Positions 37,104 to 46,574 of a DNA stretch of 64,000 nt are shown here, piece after piece (the stretch's first letter is position 1; each line of letters starts with the position of its first letter). This DNA is from Polyangiaceae bacterium (GTDB lineage Bacteria; Myxococcota_A; Polyangia; Polyangiales; Polyangiaceae), in NCBI GenBank assembly GCA_020849655.1, contig JADLFU010000008.1, positions 39,470-103,469 of the forward strand. The letters are read 5' to 3'. The position numbers and the translations under genes were made by a program. Under the pieces are notes generated by a model. That model saw only the letters and a program-made list of their open reading frames with translations. It ran no database searches and had not been told where the DNA came from.

Positions 37104-38111
37104 ATGACCGAGCTCCGCGACGCCCGTGGGAGGCTCCTGCGCGATCTGCGCGTCAGCGTGACCGATCGCTGCAACATGCGGTGCTCGTACTGCATGCCGC
37201 GGGCGCACTTCCCCGCGGGGTTCAAGTTCCTCCCGCGCGGCGAGATCCTGCGCCACGAGGAGGTCGCGCGGGTCGCGGGCCTCCTGGTCGGCCTCGGCGT
37301 GAAGAAGATCCGGCTCACCGGCGGCGAGCCGCTGCTCCGCGCGGATCTTCACAAGCTCATCGAGGCGCTCGCGCCGCTGCCCGGGGTCGATCTCGCGCTG
37401 ACGACCAACGGCGTCCTCTTGCCGAAGCACGCGGCGACGCTGCGCGCGGCGGGGCTCGCGCGGGTGACGGTGAGCCTCGACTCGCTCGACGCCGACGTGT
37501 TCCGCGCGATGACCGACTCGAGCTTCACGCCGGCCGACGTGCTCGCGGGCGTCGACGCGGCGCTGGCCGCGGGGCTCGGCCCCATCAAGATCAACTGCGT
37601 CGTGCGCCGCGGTCACAACGACGGCTCCGTCGTCGCGCTCGCCCGGAGGTTCCACGGCACGGGCTGCGTGGTCAGGTTCATCGAGTACATGGACGTCGGC
37701 GACACGAACGAGTGGCGCCGCGACGACGTCGTCACCGGGCGCGAGATCGTCGAGGCCATCTCGCGCGAGCTGCCGCTCCTGCCCGTCGCGTCCGCGTACG
37801 ACGGCGAGGTCGCGAAGCGGTGGCGCTACGCCGACGGCGGCGGCGAGATCGGCGTGATCACGAGCGTCACGCAGCCCTTCTGCGGCGCGTGCTCGCGCGC
37901 CCGGCTGAGCGCGAGGGGCATCCTCTACACGTGCCTGTTCGCCTCGGACGGCGTCGATCTGCGCGCGCCGCTCCGGGACGGCGCGACCGACGACGAGCTC
38001 ACGGCGCTCGTCCGGGAGACGTGGCGCGCGCGCGACGATCGCTACTCCGAGCTGCGCGCGCTCGGGCTGTCGCGCGGCAAGCGCATCGAGATGAGCTACA
38101 TCGGCGGCTGA
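37104..38111 (+). CDS. moaA: GTP 3',8-cyclase MoaA (radical SAM)
   Basis: 335 residues from the ATG at 37104. The radical SAM cluster CxxxCxxC is Cys23, Cys27 and Cys30 ([13 protein letters not shown]). GGEPLLR follows, and the C-terminal second [4Fe-4S] site is FCGACSRAR...GILYTC. The C-terminal Gly-Gly (YIGG), essential in the family, is present. It makes the first pterin intermediate of molybdenum cofactor. Two upstream in-frame GTG codons (37065, 37083) are possible starts; 37065 sits seven bases after a TAGCCG box shared with moaC. The ATG gives the usual family N-terminus, so it is preferred here. Confidence 0.93.
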   Translation: MTELRDARGRLLRDLRVSVTDRCNMRCSYCMPRAHFPAGFKFLPRGEILRHEEVARVAGLLVGLGVKKIRLTGGEPLLRADLHKLIEALAPLPGVDLALTTNGVLLPKHAATLRAAGLARVTVSLDSLDADVFRAMTDSSFTPADVLAGVDAALAAGLGPIKINCVVRRGHNDGSVVALARRFHGTGCVVRFIEYMDVGDTNEWRRDDVVTGREIVEAISRELPLLPVASAYDGEVAKRWRYADGGGEIGVITSVTQPFCGACSRARLSARGILYTCLFASDGVDLRAPLRDGATDDELTALVRETWRARDDRYSELRALGLSRGKRIEMSYIGG

Positions 38112-38117
38112 CGCCGC

Positions 38118-38648
38118 CTACTGCCTGCAGCCGCAGTGCGCGACCCGCGCGGTCGCGGCGTCGACGCGCCGCTGCGCGCTGTCGCACCGCGCGTCCGTCG
38201 CGCCCGCGAGCCGGCACACGGCGTCGGCGGCGCGGCGCATCGACGCGAGCGCGCGGCACGCCGTCTGGCACGGGGTCGGCGGGGGCTCGGCGGCCTCCGC
38301 GCGGGGCGCCTCCTCGTCGTCGCGCGCGCGGTCGCTCGTCGTCTTCGCGGGCGCGGGCGGCGGTGAGGGCGTCGTGGCGGGCTGCGCGACGCCGCCCATC
38401 GGGGTGGCGGGGGGCGCCGCGGCGTCCTTCGGGCGCTCCCCGACCGGCCTCGCCTTCTCCTCGCCGTCCGCGCCCTCGGGCAGGCTCGCCTCCGCGCGCG
38501 ACAGCTCCGCCTCGGCCTCCTCGACGGTCGAGAGCGGCGGCTCCTTCTGGGGCGCGCCCGCCGGCCTCGGCGCGGCCCCGCACGCCGCGAGCAGGAGGGG
38601 CACAGCGGCGAGGAGCGCGCGTGCGCGCGGGCTCACGGGATCGTGCAT
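38118..38648 (-). CDS. Small lipoprotein with Cys-containing C-terminal helix
   Basis: 176 residues. Lipobox LLAAC at about residue 23. Residues 30-120 are Pro/Ala/Glu-rich. The C-terminus (TPCQTACRALASMRRAADAVCRLAGATDARCDSAQRRVDAATARVAHCGCRQ) has six Cys in a helical region, suggesting disulphide-linked hairpin. It has TAGCAT six bases before the ATG and no Shine-Dalgarno. The family is unknown; similar Cys patterns occur in short myxobacterial lipoproteins. Its stop faces that of moaA. Confidence 0.75.
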   Translation of the reverse strand: MHDPVSPRARALLAAVPLLLAACGAAPRPAGAPQKEPPLSTVEEAEAELSRAEASLPEGADGEEKARPVGERPKDAAAPPATPMGGVAQPATTPSPPPAPAKTTSDRARDDEEAPRAEAAEPPPTPCQTACRALASMRRAADAVCRLAGATDARCDSAQRRVDAATARVAHCGCRQ

Positions 38649-38693
38649 GGGCGGATGCTAGCGCCTCGCCGGCGGCGCGCGCGATGGCGAGGG

Positions 38694-39047
38694 TCAGCCG
38701 CGGCGACGAGGCTTTGCCGCCCGTGACCTCGACGGCCGCGCGGGCGCCTTGGCGCGCAGCTCCCTCGCCGTCGCGTCGGCGAGCCCGGCCATCAGCGCGC
38801 GGTCGTCCCACGAGTCCTCAGCGACGACCATCGCCGGCTTGGCGCCCGGGTACGGCGGCGCCCGCTCGTGGTCGCCGAGCAGCGCCGCGCCGGCCTCGGT
38901 CGGCTTCAGGTACAGCCGATCGTCACAGAACAGCCCGATGAGGACGCCGTCGAGGTACACACCGAACTCTCCGAACATCGCCCTCGAGGTCGCCCGAGGC
39001 CCGAGCTGCCCGACGACGAAGGCCATCAAGGAGGGATCGCTCGCCAC
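38694..39047 (-). CDS. TfoX N-terminal-domain-like protein
   Basis: 117 residues from the GTG at 39047 (a GTG at 39092 is also in frame but adds residues not typical of the family). Motifs: ASDPSLMAFVVGQLGP, then SRAMFGEFGVYLDGVLIGLFCDDRLYLKPTEAG, PPYPGAKPAMVV. This is the single-domain TfoX_N family, which is not the competence regulator itself and has no known function. The C-terminal ~25 residues are very basic (RAKAPARPSRSRAAKPRRRG) and may bind nucleic acid. Confidence 0.8.
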   Translation of the reverse strand: MASDPSLMAFVVGQLGPRATSRAMFGEFGVYLDGVLIGLFCDDRLYLKPTEAGAALLGDHERAPPYPGAKPAMVVAEDSWDDRALMAGLADATARELRAKAPARPSRSRAAKPRRRG

Positions 39048-39223
39048 GGCGGGGAGCGTACGCGAGTCGCACGCGCCGCGGGCGCGAGTCACCTCTCCCG
39101 GAGCCTCACCTGGCCGCGGAGCATCGCCAGCACCGTCGGTCGCGCCGACTCCGGCACGCCGGTCCTGGTCCCTCGGCCAGGCGCAGTTGTCCTTGTGTCA
39201 CGATTTTTTGTACTTGTGCAGGC

Positions 39224-40495
39224 ATGCGGAGAGAGTTCGTGGTGGTCGGGGCGGCGTGTCTCCTTCTCCTTGCCTGCGCTGGTGGGGGTGACTCGTCTGG
39301 TGACGGCCCGGGCGGCGGGGGGGCCGCGACCGTCAAGGACGCTTGCCTGGGGTATGGCGCCGCTCTCTGCGCGCGGGTCGATGCCTGTGAGCCCTGGGGG
39401 TTGAGGGCGCTCTGGGGGAACGCGGCCGCCTGCCGGACGGACCTGGCCGCCTCGTGCGAGCGGTCGGCCTCGGCCCCGGGGTCCGGCTGGACGGTCGCCG
39501 CGATCTCCGGATGCAACGCGGCAGCGAGCGGCGCTACCTGCGCGGACTATTTCGGGGGCAGCCTCGCGTCAGCCTGCACGGCGGCCGGCTCCCTCCAGGA
39601 CGGCGCGGCCTGCGGCGACGACGCTCAGTGCGCGTCACGCCAGTGCTACATCGCGAGCGGCGGCTGCGGGGTCTGCAAGTCGAGGGCGCCGGTGGGCTCC
39701 ACCTGCAAGGTCTTCGAGGACTGCGAGTCCGGGCTCTACTGCGCGAGCTCGGGCGTCTGCGCAGCCCTGGTCGCGGCGGGCGGCACGTGCGACCAGAGCA
39801 CGTATTGCGCGGCGGGTCTCACCTGCACAGGCCCCGTGGGTGCGAAGAAGTGTGGGGCGTTCGCGGCCGCGGGTCAGAAGTGCGACATTCTCGGGACGAC
39901 CGCGCCGAGCTGCGATTTCCTTCAGGGGCTCTACTGCTCGGCAAGCGGCCTGTGCGTCGCGCTGGAGGCAGTAGATCCCGGCGCAGCGTGCGGGGGTCAG
40001 AAGCAGTGTGTGGCCGGCGCGAGCTGTCAGAACGGTGTGTGCGCCGCGCCCATCGCCGCCGGCGAGACCTGCACGACGGGCACCGCGGGGCCACGGTGCG
40101 TGACGGGTACCACGTGCGACAACGGCCGATGCACGGTCCCCAACCCCTCGAAGTGCCAGTTAGCGTCTCCCGGTGAGGCGGGTCGGCGCCGGGCTACCGC
40201 GGCGCGACGCCCAAGAGCGCGCGCGCCTGGGCGGTCGTCGCGACCGCTCGCCCGATGCGCTTCGCGAACTCCGCCGCCCGCGCGACCTGCGGCGCCGAGC
40301 CCTCGGCGAGGACGCCCTTCTCGAGGAAGACGTTGTCCTCGAGCCCGACGCGCGCGTTGCCCCCGAGCTCGAGCGCGAGCTCCGTCATCGGGCGCTGGTG
40401 GCGGCCGACCGCGGCGACGCCCCACGTCGCGCCCGCGGGGAGCTGCGACACGAGGAACCGCAGCACCTCGGGGCGCGCGCCGATCGCGCCCTTGA
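39224..40495 (+). CDS. Cys-rich lipoprotein (stop codon missing at expected end)
   Basis: The supported part is 39224 to about 40159 (312 residues). Signal peptide with lipobox LLLAC, then a Gly-rich stretch and about 36 Cys in short modules ([41 protein letters not shown]). These look like EGF-like or dickkopf-type disulphide modules of the myxobacterial surface. The natural end KCQ should be followed by a stop; instead the frame reads CAG-TTA, while TAG sits one base later (40161-40163). A single extra T would explain this. The formal frame continues to 40495 opposite the Kal-Kce gene and that tail is not credible. Confidence 0.65.
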   Translation: MRREFVVVGAACLLLLACAGGGDSSGDGPGGGGAATVKDACLGYGAALCARVDACEPWGLRALWGNAAACRTDLAASCERSASAPGSGWTVAAISGCNAAASGATCADYFGGSLASACTAAGSLQDGAACGDDAQCASRQCYIASGGCGVCKSRAPVGSTCKVFEDCESGLYCASSGVCAALVAAGGTCDQSTYCAAGLTCTGPVGAKKCGAFAAAGQKCDILGTTAPSCDFLQGLYCSASGLCVALEAVDPGAACGGQKQCVAGASCQNGVCAAPIAAGETCTTGTAGPRCVTGTTCDNGRCTVPNPSKCQLASPGEAGRRRATAARRPRARAPGRSSRPLARCASRTPPPARPAAPSPRRGRPSRGRRCPRARRARCPRARARAPSSGAGGGRPRRRPTSRPRGAATRGTAAPRGARRSRP

Positions 40496-41420
40496 TGCCG
40501 AGCACGAACTGAAAGTGGAGCGGCCCCGCGAGCCGCCCCTCGTCGACCAGGGACCGCGCCTCGTCGAGGTGCCCGACCTCGTACACCTCGAGCTCGGGCA
40601 CGCTGCCCGCCGCGGTGATCCTCGCGAGCATCGCGCGGATCTCGGGCCGCGTGTTCTGGAACACCTCGTCGCCGAAGTTCACGGTGCCGAGGTTGAGCGT
40701 CGCCATCTCGGGGAGGCACGCGAGCGGGCCCGCGCGCTCCTCGAGGCTCATGCCGACGGCGCCGCCCGTCGACGTCTGCACGATGACGTCGGCGCGGCGG
40801 CGGATCGCGTCGATCGCCGCCTGGAAGAGCTCGGTCTGTTGCGACGGCGTGCCGTCGGGGTGGCGCACGTGCAGGTGGATGATGGCGGCGCCCGCGGCGG
40901 CGCAGCGCTCGGCCTCGACCGCGAGCTCGTCGGCCGTGATCGGCAGGTGCGGAGTCTGCGCGCGCGTCACCTCGGCGCCGACGATCGCCGCCGTCAGCAC
41001 CGCGGGGCTCGGCGCGGCGACGGCGCGGCGCTGCTCGGGCTTCGGCGTGACGCAGGTGCCCCGCGCGCGGCAGACGACGACGCTCGGCGCGAGCACGTCG
41101 GCCGCCGACGCGGCGAGCCCGTCCCCCCGGACGTTCTCGATGATCTTGCGCGCCTCGAAGATCATCTCGCGGCTCGTCGCGCCGACGCGCACGATGCGCC
41201 CCTCGGCCTCGATGTAGTCGCCCGCGCGCACCGGCGCGAGGAACTCCACCGACGAGTACGCGCGGAACAGCCCCTCGTCGCCGTCCTGCTCGATGAGGAG
41301 CGCGGTCGCGACGTCGCCGAACAAGGCGAGCATGCGCGCGCCGTCGACCAGCTCACCCGCGTAGTGCGCGTCGTGGGCGCCCATCCGCAGGCGCAGCGTG
41401 AAGGATCGGTCGGGGCTCAT
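40194..41420 (-). CDS. Fused 3-aminobutyryl-CoA ammonia lyase / 3-keto-5-aminohexanoate cleavage enzyme (Kal-Kce)
   Basis: 408 residues. Residues 1-118 are a hot-dog domain like Kal: [31 protein letters not shown], then [21 protein letters not shown] and [12 protein letters not shown]. Residues about 125-408 are Kce (BKACE/DUF849): [13 protein letters not shown], metal-binding [10 protein letters not shown] (His182, His184), [12 protein letters not shown], and [18 protein letters not shown]. In lysine fermentation Kce cleaves 3-keto-5-aminohexanoate with acetyl-CoA to acetoacetate and 3-aminobutyryl-CoA; Kal then deaminates the latter. One chain carrying both consecutive steps is striking. 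No kam or kdd genes lie nearby. TAACGC ends seven bases before the ATG (41433-41428). Confidence 0.85.
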   Translation of the reverse strand: MSPDRSFTLRLRMGAHDAHYAGELVDGARMLALFGDVATALLIEQDGDEGLFRAYSSVEFLAPVRAGDYIEAEGRIVRVGATSREMIFEARKIIENVRGDGLAASAADVLAPSVVVCRARGTCVTPKPEQRRAVAAPSPAVLTAAIVGAEVTRAQTPHLPITADELAVEAERCAAAGAAIIHLHVRHPDGTPSQQTELFQAAIDAIRRRADVIVQTSTGGAVGMSLEERAGPLACLPEMATLNLGTVNFGDEVFQNTRPEIRAMLARITAAGSVPELEVYEVGHLDEARSLVDEGRLAGPLHFQFVLGIKGAIGARPEVLRFLVSQLPAGATWGVAAVGRHQRPMTELALELGGNARVGLEDNVFLEKGVLAEGSAPQVARAAEFAKRIGRAVATTAQARALLGVAPR

Positions 41421-41473
41421 CGCGCCCGCGTTACTCCTCGCCGTCGGCCGCGGGAAGGGTATCGTCCCCCTCG

Positions 41474-41716
41474 TTGCCGTCCTTCGCGCCGCCTCGGGAG
41501 ACCTGGGCCGCCCTCGCCGCGGTGAAGCGCGCGTTCCAGGAGTCGGTGCTCGCCGACGATCCGGACGCGGCGTACTCGCTGGCGCAGCTCGCCCGAGCGC
41601 GGATGCTCGAGATCGACCCCTCCTGGCCCCACGAGCCCGAGCGCCGGGCCGATCTGGAGACCCACCTTGCCGTCGCGGCGAAGCTCGCGAAGCTCGGCCC
41701 TCGGTTCCGCCGTTAG
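41474..41716 (+). CDS. Small protein preceding a nucleotidyltransferase (possible antitoxin partner)
   Basis: 80 residues from a TTG at 41474, with TATCGT eight bases upstream (41460-41465). The protein is mostly helical ([38 protein letters not shown]), with [22 protein letters not shown] at the end. No family recognised. Its last ~50 bases overlap the 5' part of the nucleotidyltransferase frame, so the two proteins are made together. Toxin-antitoxin-like pairs of this type are known for AbiEii/DUF6036 proteins; that role here is inference. Confidence 0.6.
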   Translation: MPSFAPPRETWAALAAVKRAFQESVLADDPDAAYSLAQLARARMLEIDPSWPHEPERRADLETHLAVAAKLAKLGPRFRR

Positions 41717-42266
41717 CGCCGCGCTCGCGGAGCTGGCCGACGCGCTCGACGCGGTGCAGGCTCGCTTCTACCTGTTCGGCGCGCAGGCTGCGGCGCTGCA
41801 CGGCTCGACGCGGATGTCGGCCGACGCGGACGTCACCCTGCTGCTCCCGGTCGACACGACGGCGCTGCTCGCCGCGCTCGCGGGCCGCGACTTCGCGCCG
41901 AGGGTGAAGGACGAGGGCTTCCTCCGAGCGACGCGGGTCCTGCCCGTCTGGCACGCCGCGACTCGCATGCCGATCGATCTCGTGCTCGGCGACTCCGGCC
42001 TGGAGTACGCGGCGTACGAGCGCGCGACACGCCGGCGCATCGGCGGGCGCGTGTGGCGAGTGGCCAGCCCGTCCGACGTCGTCGTGATGAAGGTGCTCGC
42101 GGGGAGATCGAAGGACGAAGAGGACGTGCGCGCGATCGTCGCCGCGCAGCGCGCCCGACGGCCGGGTGTGGAGATGACGTACGTCGAGGAGACGCTGCTC
42201 GCGCTCGAGGAGGCGATCGACGAGGCGGGGCTCGTCGATCGTTGGCGCGCGTGGTCGCGGCGCTGA
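41667..42266 (+). CDS. Nucleotidyltransferase, AbiEii/DUF6036-like
   Basis: 199 residues from the TTG at 41667; the true start may be a little later because the first ~20 residues overlap the previous gene. The nucleotidyltransferase core is visible: [26 protein letters not shown] (Gly-Ser and two Asp) and the third carboxylate in [10 protein letters not shown]. The later [25 protein letters not shown] is typical of DUF6036/AbiEii proteins, which use NTPs to modify a target such as tRNA. The neighbouring small gene could be a regulator or antitoxin. Its stop is followed by the FAD oxidoreductase gene after a 60-base gap. Confidence 0.75.
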   Translation: MPSRRSSRSSALGSAVSAALAELADALDAVQARFYLFGAQAAALHGSTRMSADADVTLLLPVDTTALLAALAGRDFAPRVKDEGFLRATRVLPVWHAATRMPIDLVLGDSGLEYAAYERATRRRIGGRVWRVASPSDVVVMKVLAGRSKDEEDVRAIVAAQRARRPGVEMTYVEETLLALEEAIDEAGLVDRWRAWSRR

Positions 42267-42326
42267 TCGCCACGCCGGCGCGAACCCGCTCGCCGTCGGC
42301 CGCCGGCGAGGTATCGTCCGCTCGAG

Positions 42327-43475
42327 ATGCGGCCCTCTGCGGACGTCGTGGTGATCGGCGGCGGGATCATGGGCCTCGGCGTCGCGTACCACCTCGCGAA
42401 GGACCACGGCGTCCGGCGCGTCACGGTCGTCGAGCGCGGGTACCTGTGCGGCGGCGCGAGCGGGCGCAACGGCGGCGGGGTGCGCGCGCAGTGGTCGACC
42501 GAGACGAACGTGAGGCTGATGCGCGAGGCGCTGACGCGGGCCGCCTCGTTCGCCGGCGAGATGAAGATCAACGTGTGGTTCCGTCGCGGCGGGTACCTGT
42601 TCCTCGCGCGGAGCGAGCAGCGTCGACGCGCGCTCGAGGAGAGCGTGCGCCTGCAGAACGCCCACGGCCTCTCGACGCGGATGCTCGACGTCGCCGACGC
42701 GCGCCGCGTGGTACCCGAGCTCGACACGACCGGCGTCGTCGCGGCGAGCTACAACCCCGACGACGCGGTCGTGTTCCCGTGGCCGTTCGTGTGGGGCTAC
42801 GCCGAGGCCGCGAGGCGCCACGGCGTCGAGCTCGCGCTGCACACGCGGGTCACCGGCATCGACCTCGACGGCGGCGAGATCCGCCGCGTGCGGACCGACA
42901 AAGGAGACATCGAGACGGCGACGGTCGTCAACGCGGCGGGCGCCTGGTCGCCCGAGGTCGCGCGGATGGCGGGCGTCTCGCTGCCCAACCACCCGCACCG
43001 CCACGAGATCTGCTCGACCGAGCCGCTGAAGCCCTTCCTCGGGCCGCTCGTCGCCGATCTGTCGAACGGCCTGTACTTCAGCCAGTCGACCCGCGGCGAG
43101 ATCGTCGGCGGCGTCTCCAACCCCGACGTGCCCGAGGGCCTCGACATGGGCTCGTCGCGCGATTTCCTCTCGCTGTACGCGCGCGCGCTCGTGCGCGCGT
43201 GCCCCGTGCTCGGCCGCGTGAAGGTGCTGCGCCAGTGGTCGGGCTGCTACGATCTGACGCCCGACGCGAACCCCATCCTCGGCGAGGTCGACGAGGTGCC
43301 GAGGTTCTTCCAGGTGTCCGGGTTCATGGGGCACGGGTTCATGATGGCGCCCGCCATCGCGCCCCGGCTCGCCGAGCACGTCGTGAAGGGCTCGAGCGAT
43401 CCCATATTTTCGCAGTGGAACCTCCGGCGGTACCGCGAGGGCAGGCTGCTGTCGGAGTCGATGATCATCGGGTGA
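42327..43475 (+). CDS. FAD-dependent oxidoreductase, DAO / sarcosine-oxidase-beta-like
   Basis: 382 residues, single chain. The FAD-binding Rossmann fold is [20 protein letters not shown] (residues 5-24), with [20 protein letters not shown] next, as in SoxB and glycine/D-amino-acid oxidases. [18 protein letters not shown] and the late [17 protein letters not shown] are typical. It should oxidise an amine substrate (sarcosine, glycine or a D-amino acid), transferring electrons to oxygen or a carrier. It lacks the partner subunits of heterotetrameric sarcosine oxidase. TATCGT (42312-42317) ends nine bases before the ATG; no Shine-Dalgarno. Confidence 0.9.
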   Translation: MRPSADVVVIGGGIMGLGVAYHLAKDHGVRRVTVVERGYLCGGASGRNGGGVRAQWSTETNVRLMREALTRAASFAGEMKINVWFRRGGYLFLARSEQRRRALEESVRLQNAHGLSTRMLDVADARRVVPELDTTGVVAASYNPDDAVVFPWPFVWGYAEAARRHGVELALHTRVTGIDLDGGEIRRVRTDKGDIETATVVNAAGAWSPEVARMAGVSLPNHPHRHEICSTEPLKPFLGPLVADLSNGLYFSQSTRGEIVGGVSNPDVPEGLDMGSSRDFLSLYARALVRACPVLGRVKVLRQWSGCYDLTPDANPILGEVDEVPRFFQVSGFMGHGFMMAPAIAPRLAEHVVKGSSDPIFSQWNLRRYREGRLLSESMIIG

Positions 43476-43524
43476 TGGCCTGGCGCTCGCCACCGCAGAG
43501 GGCGCGGGTAGAGTGACGACCGCG

Positions 43525-43869
43525 ATGTCAGCCAGCGGGGTCGTCGTGAGGATCGACGCCAGTCGCATCGTGGACTGGCCGTCCTTCCACGAGGTCTTCG
43601 CGCGCGCGCTCGGGTTCCCGGATTTCTACGGGCGGAACCTCGACGCGTGGAACGACTGCATGGCCTACCTCGACGATCCAGAGGCCGGCATGACCAGCGT
43701 CCACGTGCACCGCGGCGGCGTCGTGACGCTGCTCATCGACCACGCGAGCGAGCTCGCCGCCCGCTGCCCCGAGCAGTACGCGGCGCTCATCGAGTGCTCC
43801 TCGTTCGTGAACTGGCGTCGCCTCGATCAGGGAGCGCCTTCCGTGCTGGCGCTGGCGTTCTACGGGTAG
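43525..43869 (+). CDS. Barstar-family (ribonuclease-inhibitor-like) protein
   Basis: 114 residues from the ATG at 43525, which has TAGAGT ten bases upstream (43509-43514); a GTG at 43513 would overlap that box. The family core is [48 protein letters not shown], matching the barstar helix that contacts barnase. No barnase-like toxin gene lies beside it. Such orphan barstars may inhibit ribonucleases from other cells or carry regulatory roles. Family call is good; function is inference. Confidence 0.8.
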   Translation: MSASGVVVRIDASRIVDWPSFHEVFARALGFPDFYGRNLDAWNDCMAYLDDPEAGMTSVHVHRGGVVTLLIDHASELAARCPEQYAALIECSSFVNWRRLDQGAPSVLALAFYG

Positions 43870-43884
43870 GCCGACGTCGTCCCG

Positions 43885-45027
43885 TCACCGCACGAGCGCC
43901 GCGTACGTCTCCACCCAGCGGTCGACGATCCGCGCTGTCGAGTACACCTCCTCCACGCGCGCGAGCGCGAGCCTCCGGCGTCGCTCGCGCTCCTCGGGCT
44001 CATCCATCGCCCTCGCCATCGCCGCTGCCAGGCTCGCGGGATCGCCCGGCGTGGCCGCGAAGGCCACGCGGCCGCCGTCGATGACCTCGGCCAGGCTGCC
44101 GCCCGTCGTCGAGACGAGCGGCACGCCGAGCCCCATCGCCTCCAGCGCCACGAGGCCGAACCCCTCGCGCAGCGACGCCACAAGCATCGCGTCCGCCGAT
44201 ACGAACAATTCTACCAACGCCTCATGCGTCTGCGTGCCGAAGGAGCTGGTGTCGTCGAGGAGGCCGAGCGCGCGCCGCGTGGCCTCGATCTCGGCGTCGA
44301 GGGGCCCGGTGCCGACGAGGCAGAGGAACGGCCGGCGAGGGTGATCGCGCAGGGACGCGAGCGCCTGGAGCGCCACCATGTGCCCCTTCTCGTCCGTCGT
44401 GCGCCCCGCGAGCACGAACACGAAGCGCCCCTCGGGCGCGCCGAACGCCGCGCGCACCGCCTCGGCAGGACGCACGGCGGGGCGCGCGCCGACGGAGAAG
44501 GGGATCGGGATGACGTCGATCGGCGTGAGCCCCGTGTGCCGCTCGTAGCTGTCGGCGCCGGCGCGGGAGACGCTCGTCGCGCCGCTCATCGTCGCGCGCA
44601 GGATGAGCCCGTGCGCCGCGCGGCGCAGGCGCTTCGGCGCCGTGTCCGCCACCCAGTAGTCGTAGCCGACGTTGTGGAACGTGACGATCTTCCTCGGGCG
44701 GCCGCGCGGCGCGGGCAGGAGCGCGACCGCCAGCTCCGCGGGGAACAGGTGCGCGTGCACGACGTCGTAGCCGTAGCGCCGCTGCAGGGCGGCGAGCTTC
44801 GCCGCGCCGCGCACCACGTCGAGCTCGAACGACAGATCGAGCAGGTGCACCGGCACCCCCGCGCGCTCGAGCGTCTCCGCGTGCGAGTACGGCTCGCGCA
44901 GCGCGCACGCGTGCACGTCGACGCGACCGGCGAGCGCCGGCAGGAGGTTCACCAGCGCCTGCTCGGCCCCGCCCCGCCCGAGCGTCTCGATTACATGCAG
45001 CACGCGCGGCCTCGCGGCTCGGACCAT
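43885..45027 (-). CDS. Family GT4 glycosyltransferase
   Basis: 380 residues with two Rossmann domains. N-terminus: VLHVIETLGRGGAEQALVNLLPAL, typical of GT4 donors. The nucleotide-sugar site is in the second half: VFVLAGRTTDEKGHMVALQAL, LCLVGTGPLDAEIEA, then the EX7E motif around EGFGLVALEAMGLGVPLV. It transfers a sugar onto a lipid or polysaccharide acceptor; the acceptor is unknown. The start at 45027 has TACCGC six bases upstream and no Shine-Dalgarno; a longer frame starting at 45114 overlaps the divergent ATP-grasp gene's promoter. Confidence 0.9.
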   Translation of the reverse strand: MVRAARPRVLHVIETLGRGGAEQALVNLLPALAGRVDVHACALREPYSHAETLERAGVPVHLLDLSFELDVVRGAAKLAALQRRYGYDVVHAHLFPAELAVALLPAPRGRPRKIVTFHNVGYDYWVADTAPKRLRRAAHGLILRATMSGATSVSRAGADSYERHTGLTPIDVIPIPFSVGARPAVRPAEAVRAAFGAPEGRFVFVLAGRTTDEKGHMVALQALASLRDHPRRPFLCLVGTGPLDAEIEATRRALGLLDDTSSFGTQTHEALVELFVSADAMLVASLREGFGLVALEAMGLGVPLVSTTGGSLAEVIDGGRVAFAATPGDPASLAAAMARAMDEPEERERRRRLALARVEEVYSTARIVDRWVETYAALVR

Positions 45028-45119
45028 GCCGCGGCGGTACCACGGGCCCGGCGCCGCGGCGCGCTCGCCCGAAACCACGACGAAACACCCCGCTCGATAC
45101 CTTGGTAGCGTCACCAGCG

Positions 45120-46574
45120 ATGGACCTCGACGACTACGATCTCGGTGGGTTCTACGACGAGCTGTTCGCCGACGTCGGCGCCGCGCGCCCGTGGACCCGC
45201 GCCGTCGTCGAGCGCCTGCGCGCGACGCCGCCCGAGGAGCTGCGACGCCGGCAGGCGGCCGCGGAGCGCGCGCTGCTCGATCTCGGCATCACCTTCAACG
45301 TCTACGGGGAGGAGCGCGGGACCGAGCGCATCTTCCCCTTCGACATCGTGCCGCGCGTCGTCCGCGCGTCGGAGTGGCAGACGATCGAGCGCGGCCTCGT
45401 GCAGCGCGTGCGCGCGCTCAACCTGTTCTTGAACGACATCTACGGCGACGCGCGCATCGTCGCGGACGGCGTCGTGCCGCGCGACCTGCTCGCGTCGGCG
45501 ACGTCGTACCTCGCCCCGTGCGAGCGCCTGCGCCCGCCGAAGGGCGTCTATTGCCACGTCGTCGGCACCGATCTCGTGCGCGACGAGCGGGGCGCGCTGT
45601 ACGTGCTCGAGGACAACCTGCGCTGCCCGTCGGGCGTCTCGTACGTGCTCGAGAACCGCGCGGTGATGAAGCGCACCTTCCCGCAGGTCTTCCAGCAGGC
45701 GCGGGTGCGCGGCGTCGACGAGTACCCGAGCAAGCTGCTCGCGACCCTGCGGGGCGTCGCGCCGCGCGGCGCGGGCGAGCCCAACGTCGTCTTGCTCACG
45801 CCGGGGGCGCACAACAGCGCGTACTACGAGCACGCGTTCCTCGCGCAGCAGATGGGCGTCGAGCTCGTCGAGGGGCGCGATCTCGTGGTGCGCGACGACC
45901 GCGTGTGGAGGCGCGACACGCGCGGGTTCACCGCGGTCGACGTCATCTACCGGCGCGTCGACGACACGTTCCTCGACCCTGACGCCTTCCGCCCCGACTC
46001 GATGCTCGGCGTCCGCGGCCTGCTCGGCGCGTTTCGCGCGGGGAACGTCGCCATCTGCAACGCGCCCGGCAACGGCGTCGCCGACGACAAGGTCATCTAC
46101 GCGTTCGTGCCCGACATGATCCGCTACTACCTCTCGGAGGACGCGATCTTGCCCAACGTGCCGACGTACGTGTGCGCCCGCGAGCGCGATCTCGCGTACG
46201 TGGTCGACCACCTGGCGGAGCTCGTCGTGAAGGCCGCGAACGAGTCGGGCGGCTACGGCATGCTCGTCGGACCGCACGCGACCGCGGCGGAGCGCGACGA
46301 GTTCAAGGACAGGATCCGGGCGAACCCGCGCAACTACATCGCCCAGCCGATGCTCGGGCTCTCCCGCGCGCCGACGCTCGTCGACGGCAAGCTCGAGGGG
46401 CGCCACCTCGATCTGCGCCCGTACGTCCTGTACGGCGGCGACGACGTGTGGGTGCTGCCGGGCGGGCTCACGCGCGTCGCGCTCACGCGCGGCTCGATGG
46501 TCGTCAACTCGTCGCAGGGCGGCGGCAGCAAGGACACCTGGGTGCTCGCCGACGAGGAGGCAGAGCGATGCTGA
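45120..46574 (+). CDS. Circularly permuted ATP-grasp protein
   Basis: 484 residues. Motifs of the CP-ATP-grasp family: PFDIVPRVVRASEWQTIERGLVQRVRALNLFLNDIYGDARI, GVYCHVVGTDLVRDERGALYVLEDNLRCPSGVSYVLENR, and near the end LVVKAANESGGYGMLVGP and DLRPYVLYGGDDVWVLPGGLTRVAL. The domain order differs from ordinary ATP-grasp ligases. Such enzymes probably form amide bonds in peptide synthesis, and are usually paired with an alpha-E protein. Here the alpha-E gene starts inside its last codons (46568). TAGCGT (45106-45111) ends eight bases before the ATG. Confidence 0.9.
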   Translation: MDLDDYDLGGFYDELFADVGAARPWTRAVVERLRATPPEELRRRQAAAERALLDLGITFNVYGEERGTERIFPFDIVPRVVRASEWQTIERGLVQRVRALNLFLNDIYGDARIVADGVVPRDLLASATSYLAPCERLRPPKGVYCHVVGTDLVRDERGALYVLEDNLRCPSGVSYVLENRAVMKRTFPQVFQQARVRGVDEYPSKLLATLRGVAPRGAGEPNVVLLTPGAHNSAYYEHAFLAQQMGVELVEGRDLVVRDDRVWRRDTRGFTAVDVIYRRVDDTFLDPDAFRPDSMLGVRGLLGAFRAGNVAICNAPGNGVADDKVIYAFVPDMIRYYLSEDAILPNVPTYVCARERDLAYVVDHLAELVVKAANESGGYGMLVGPHATAAERDEFKDRIRANPRNYIAQPMLGLSRAPTLVDGKLEGRHLDLRPYVLYGGDDVWVLPGGLTRVALTRGSMVVNSSQGGGSKDTWVLADEEAERC

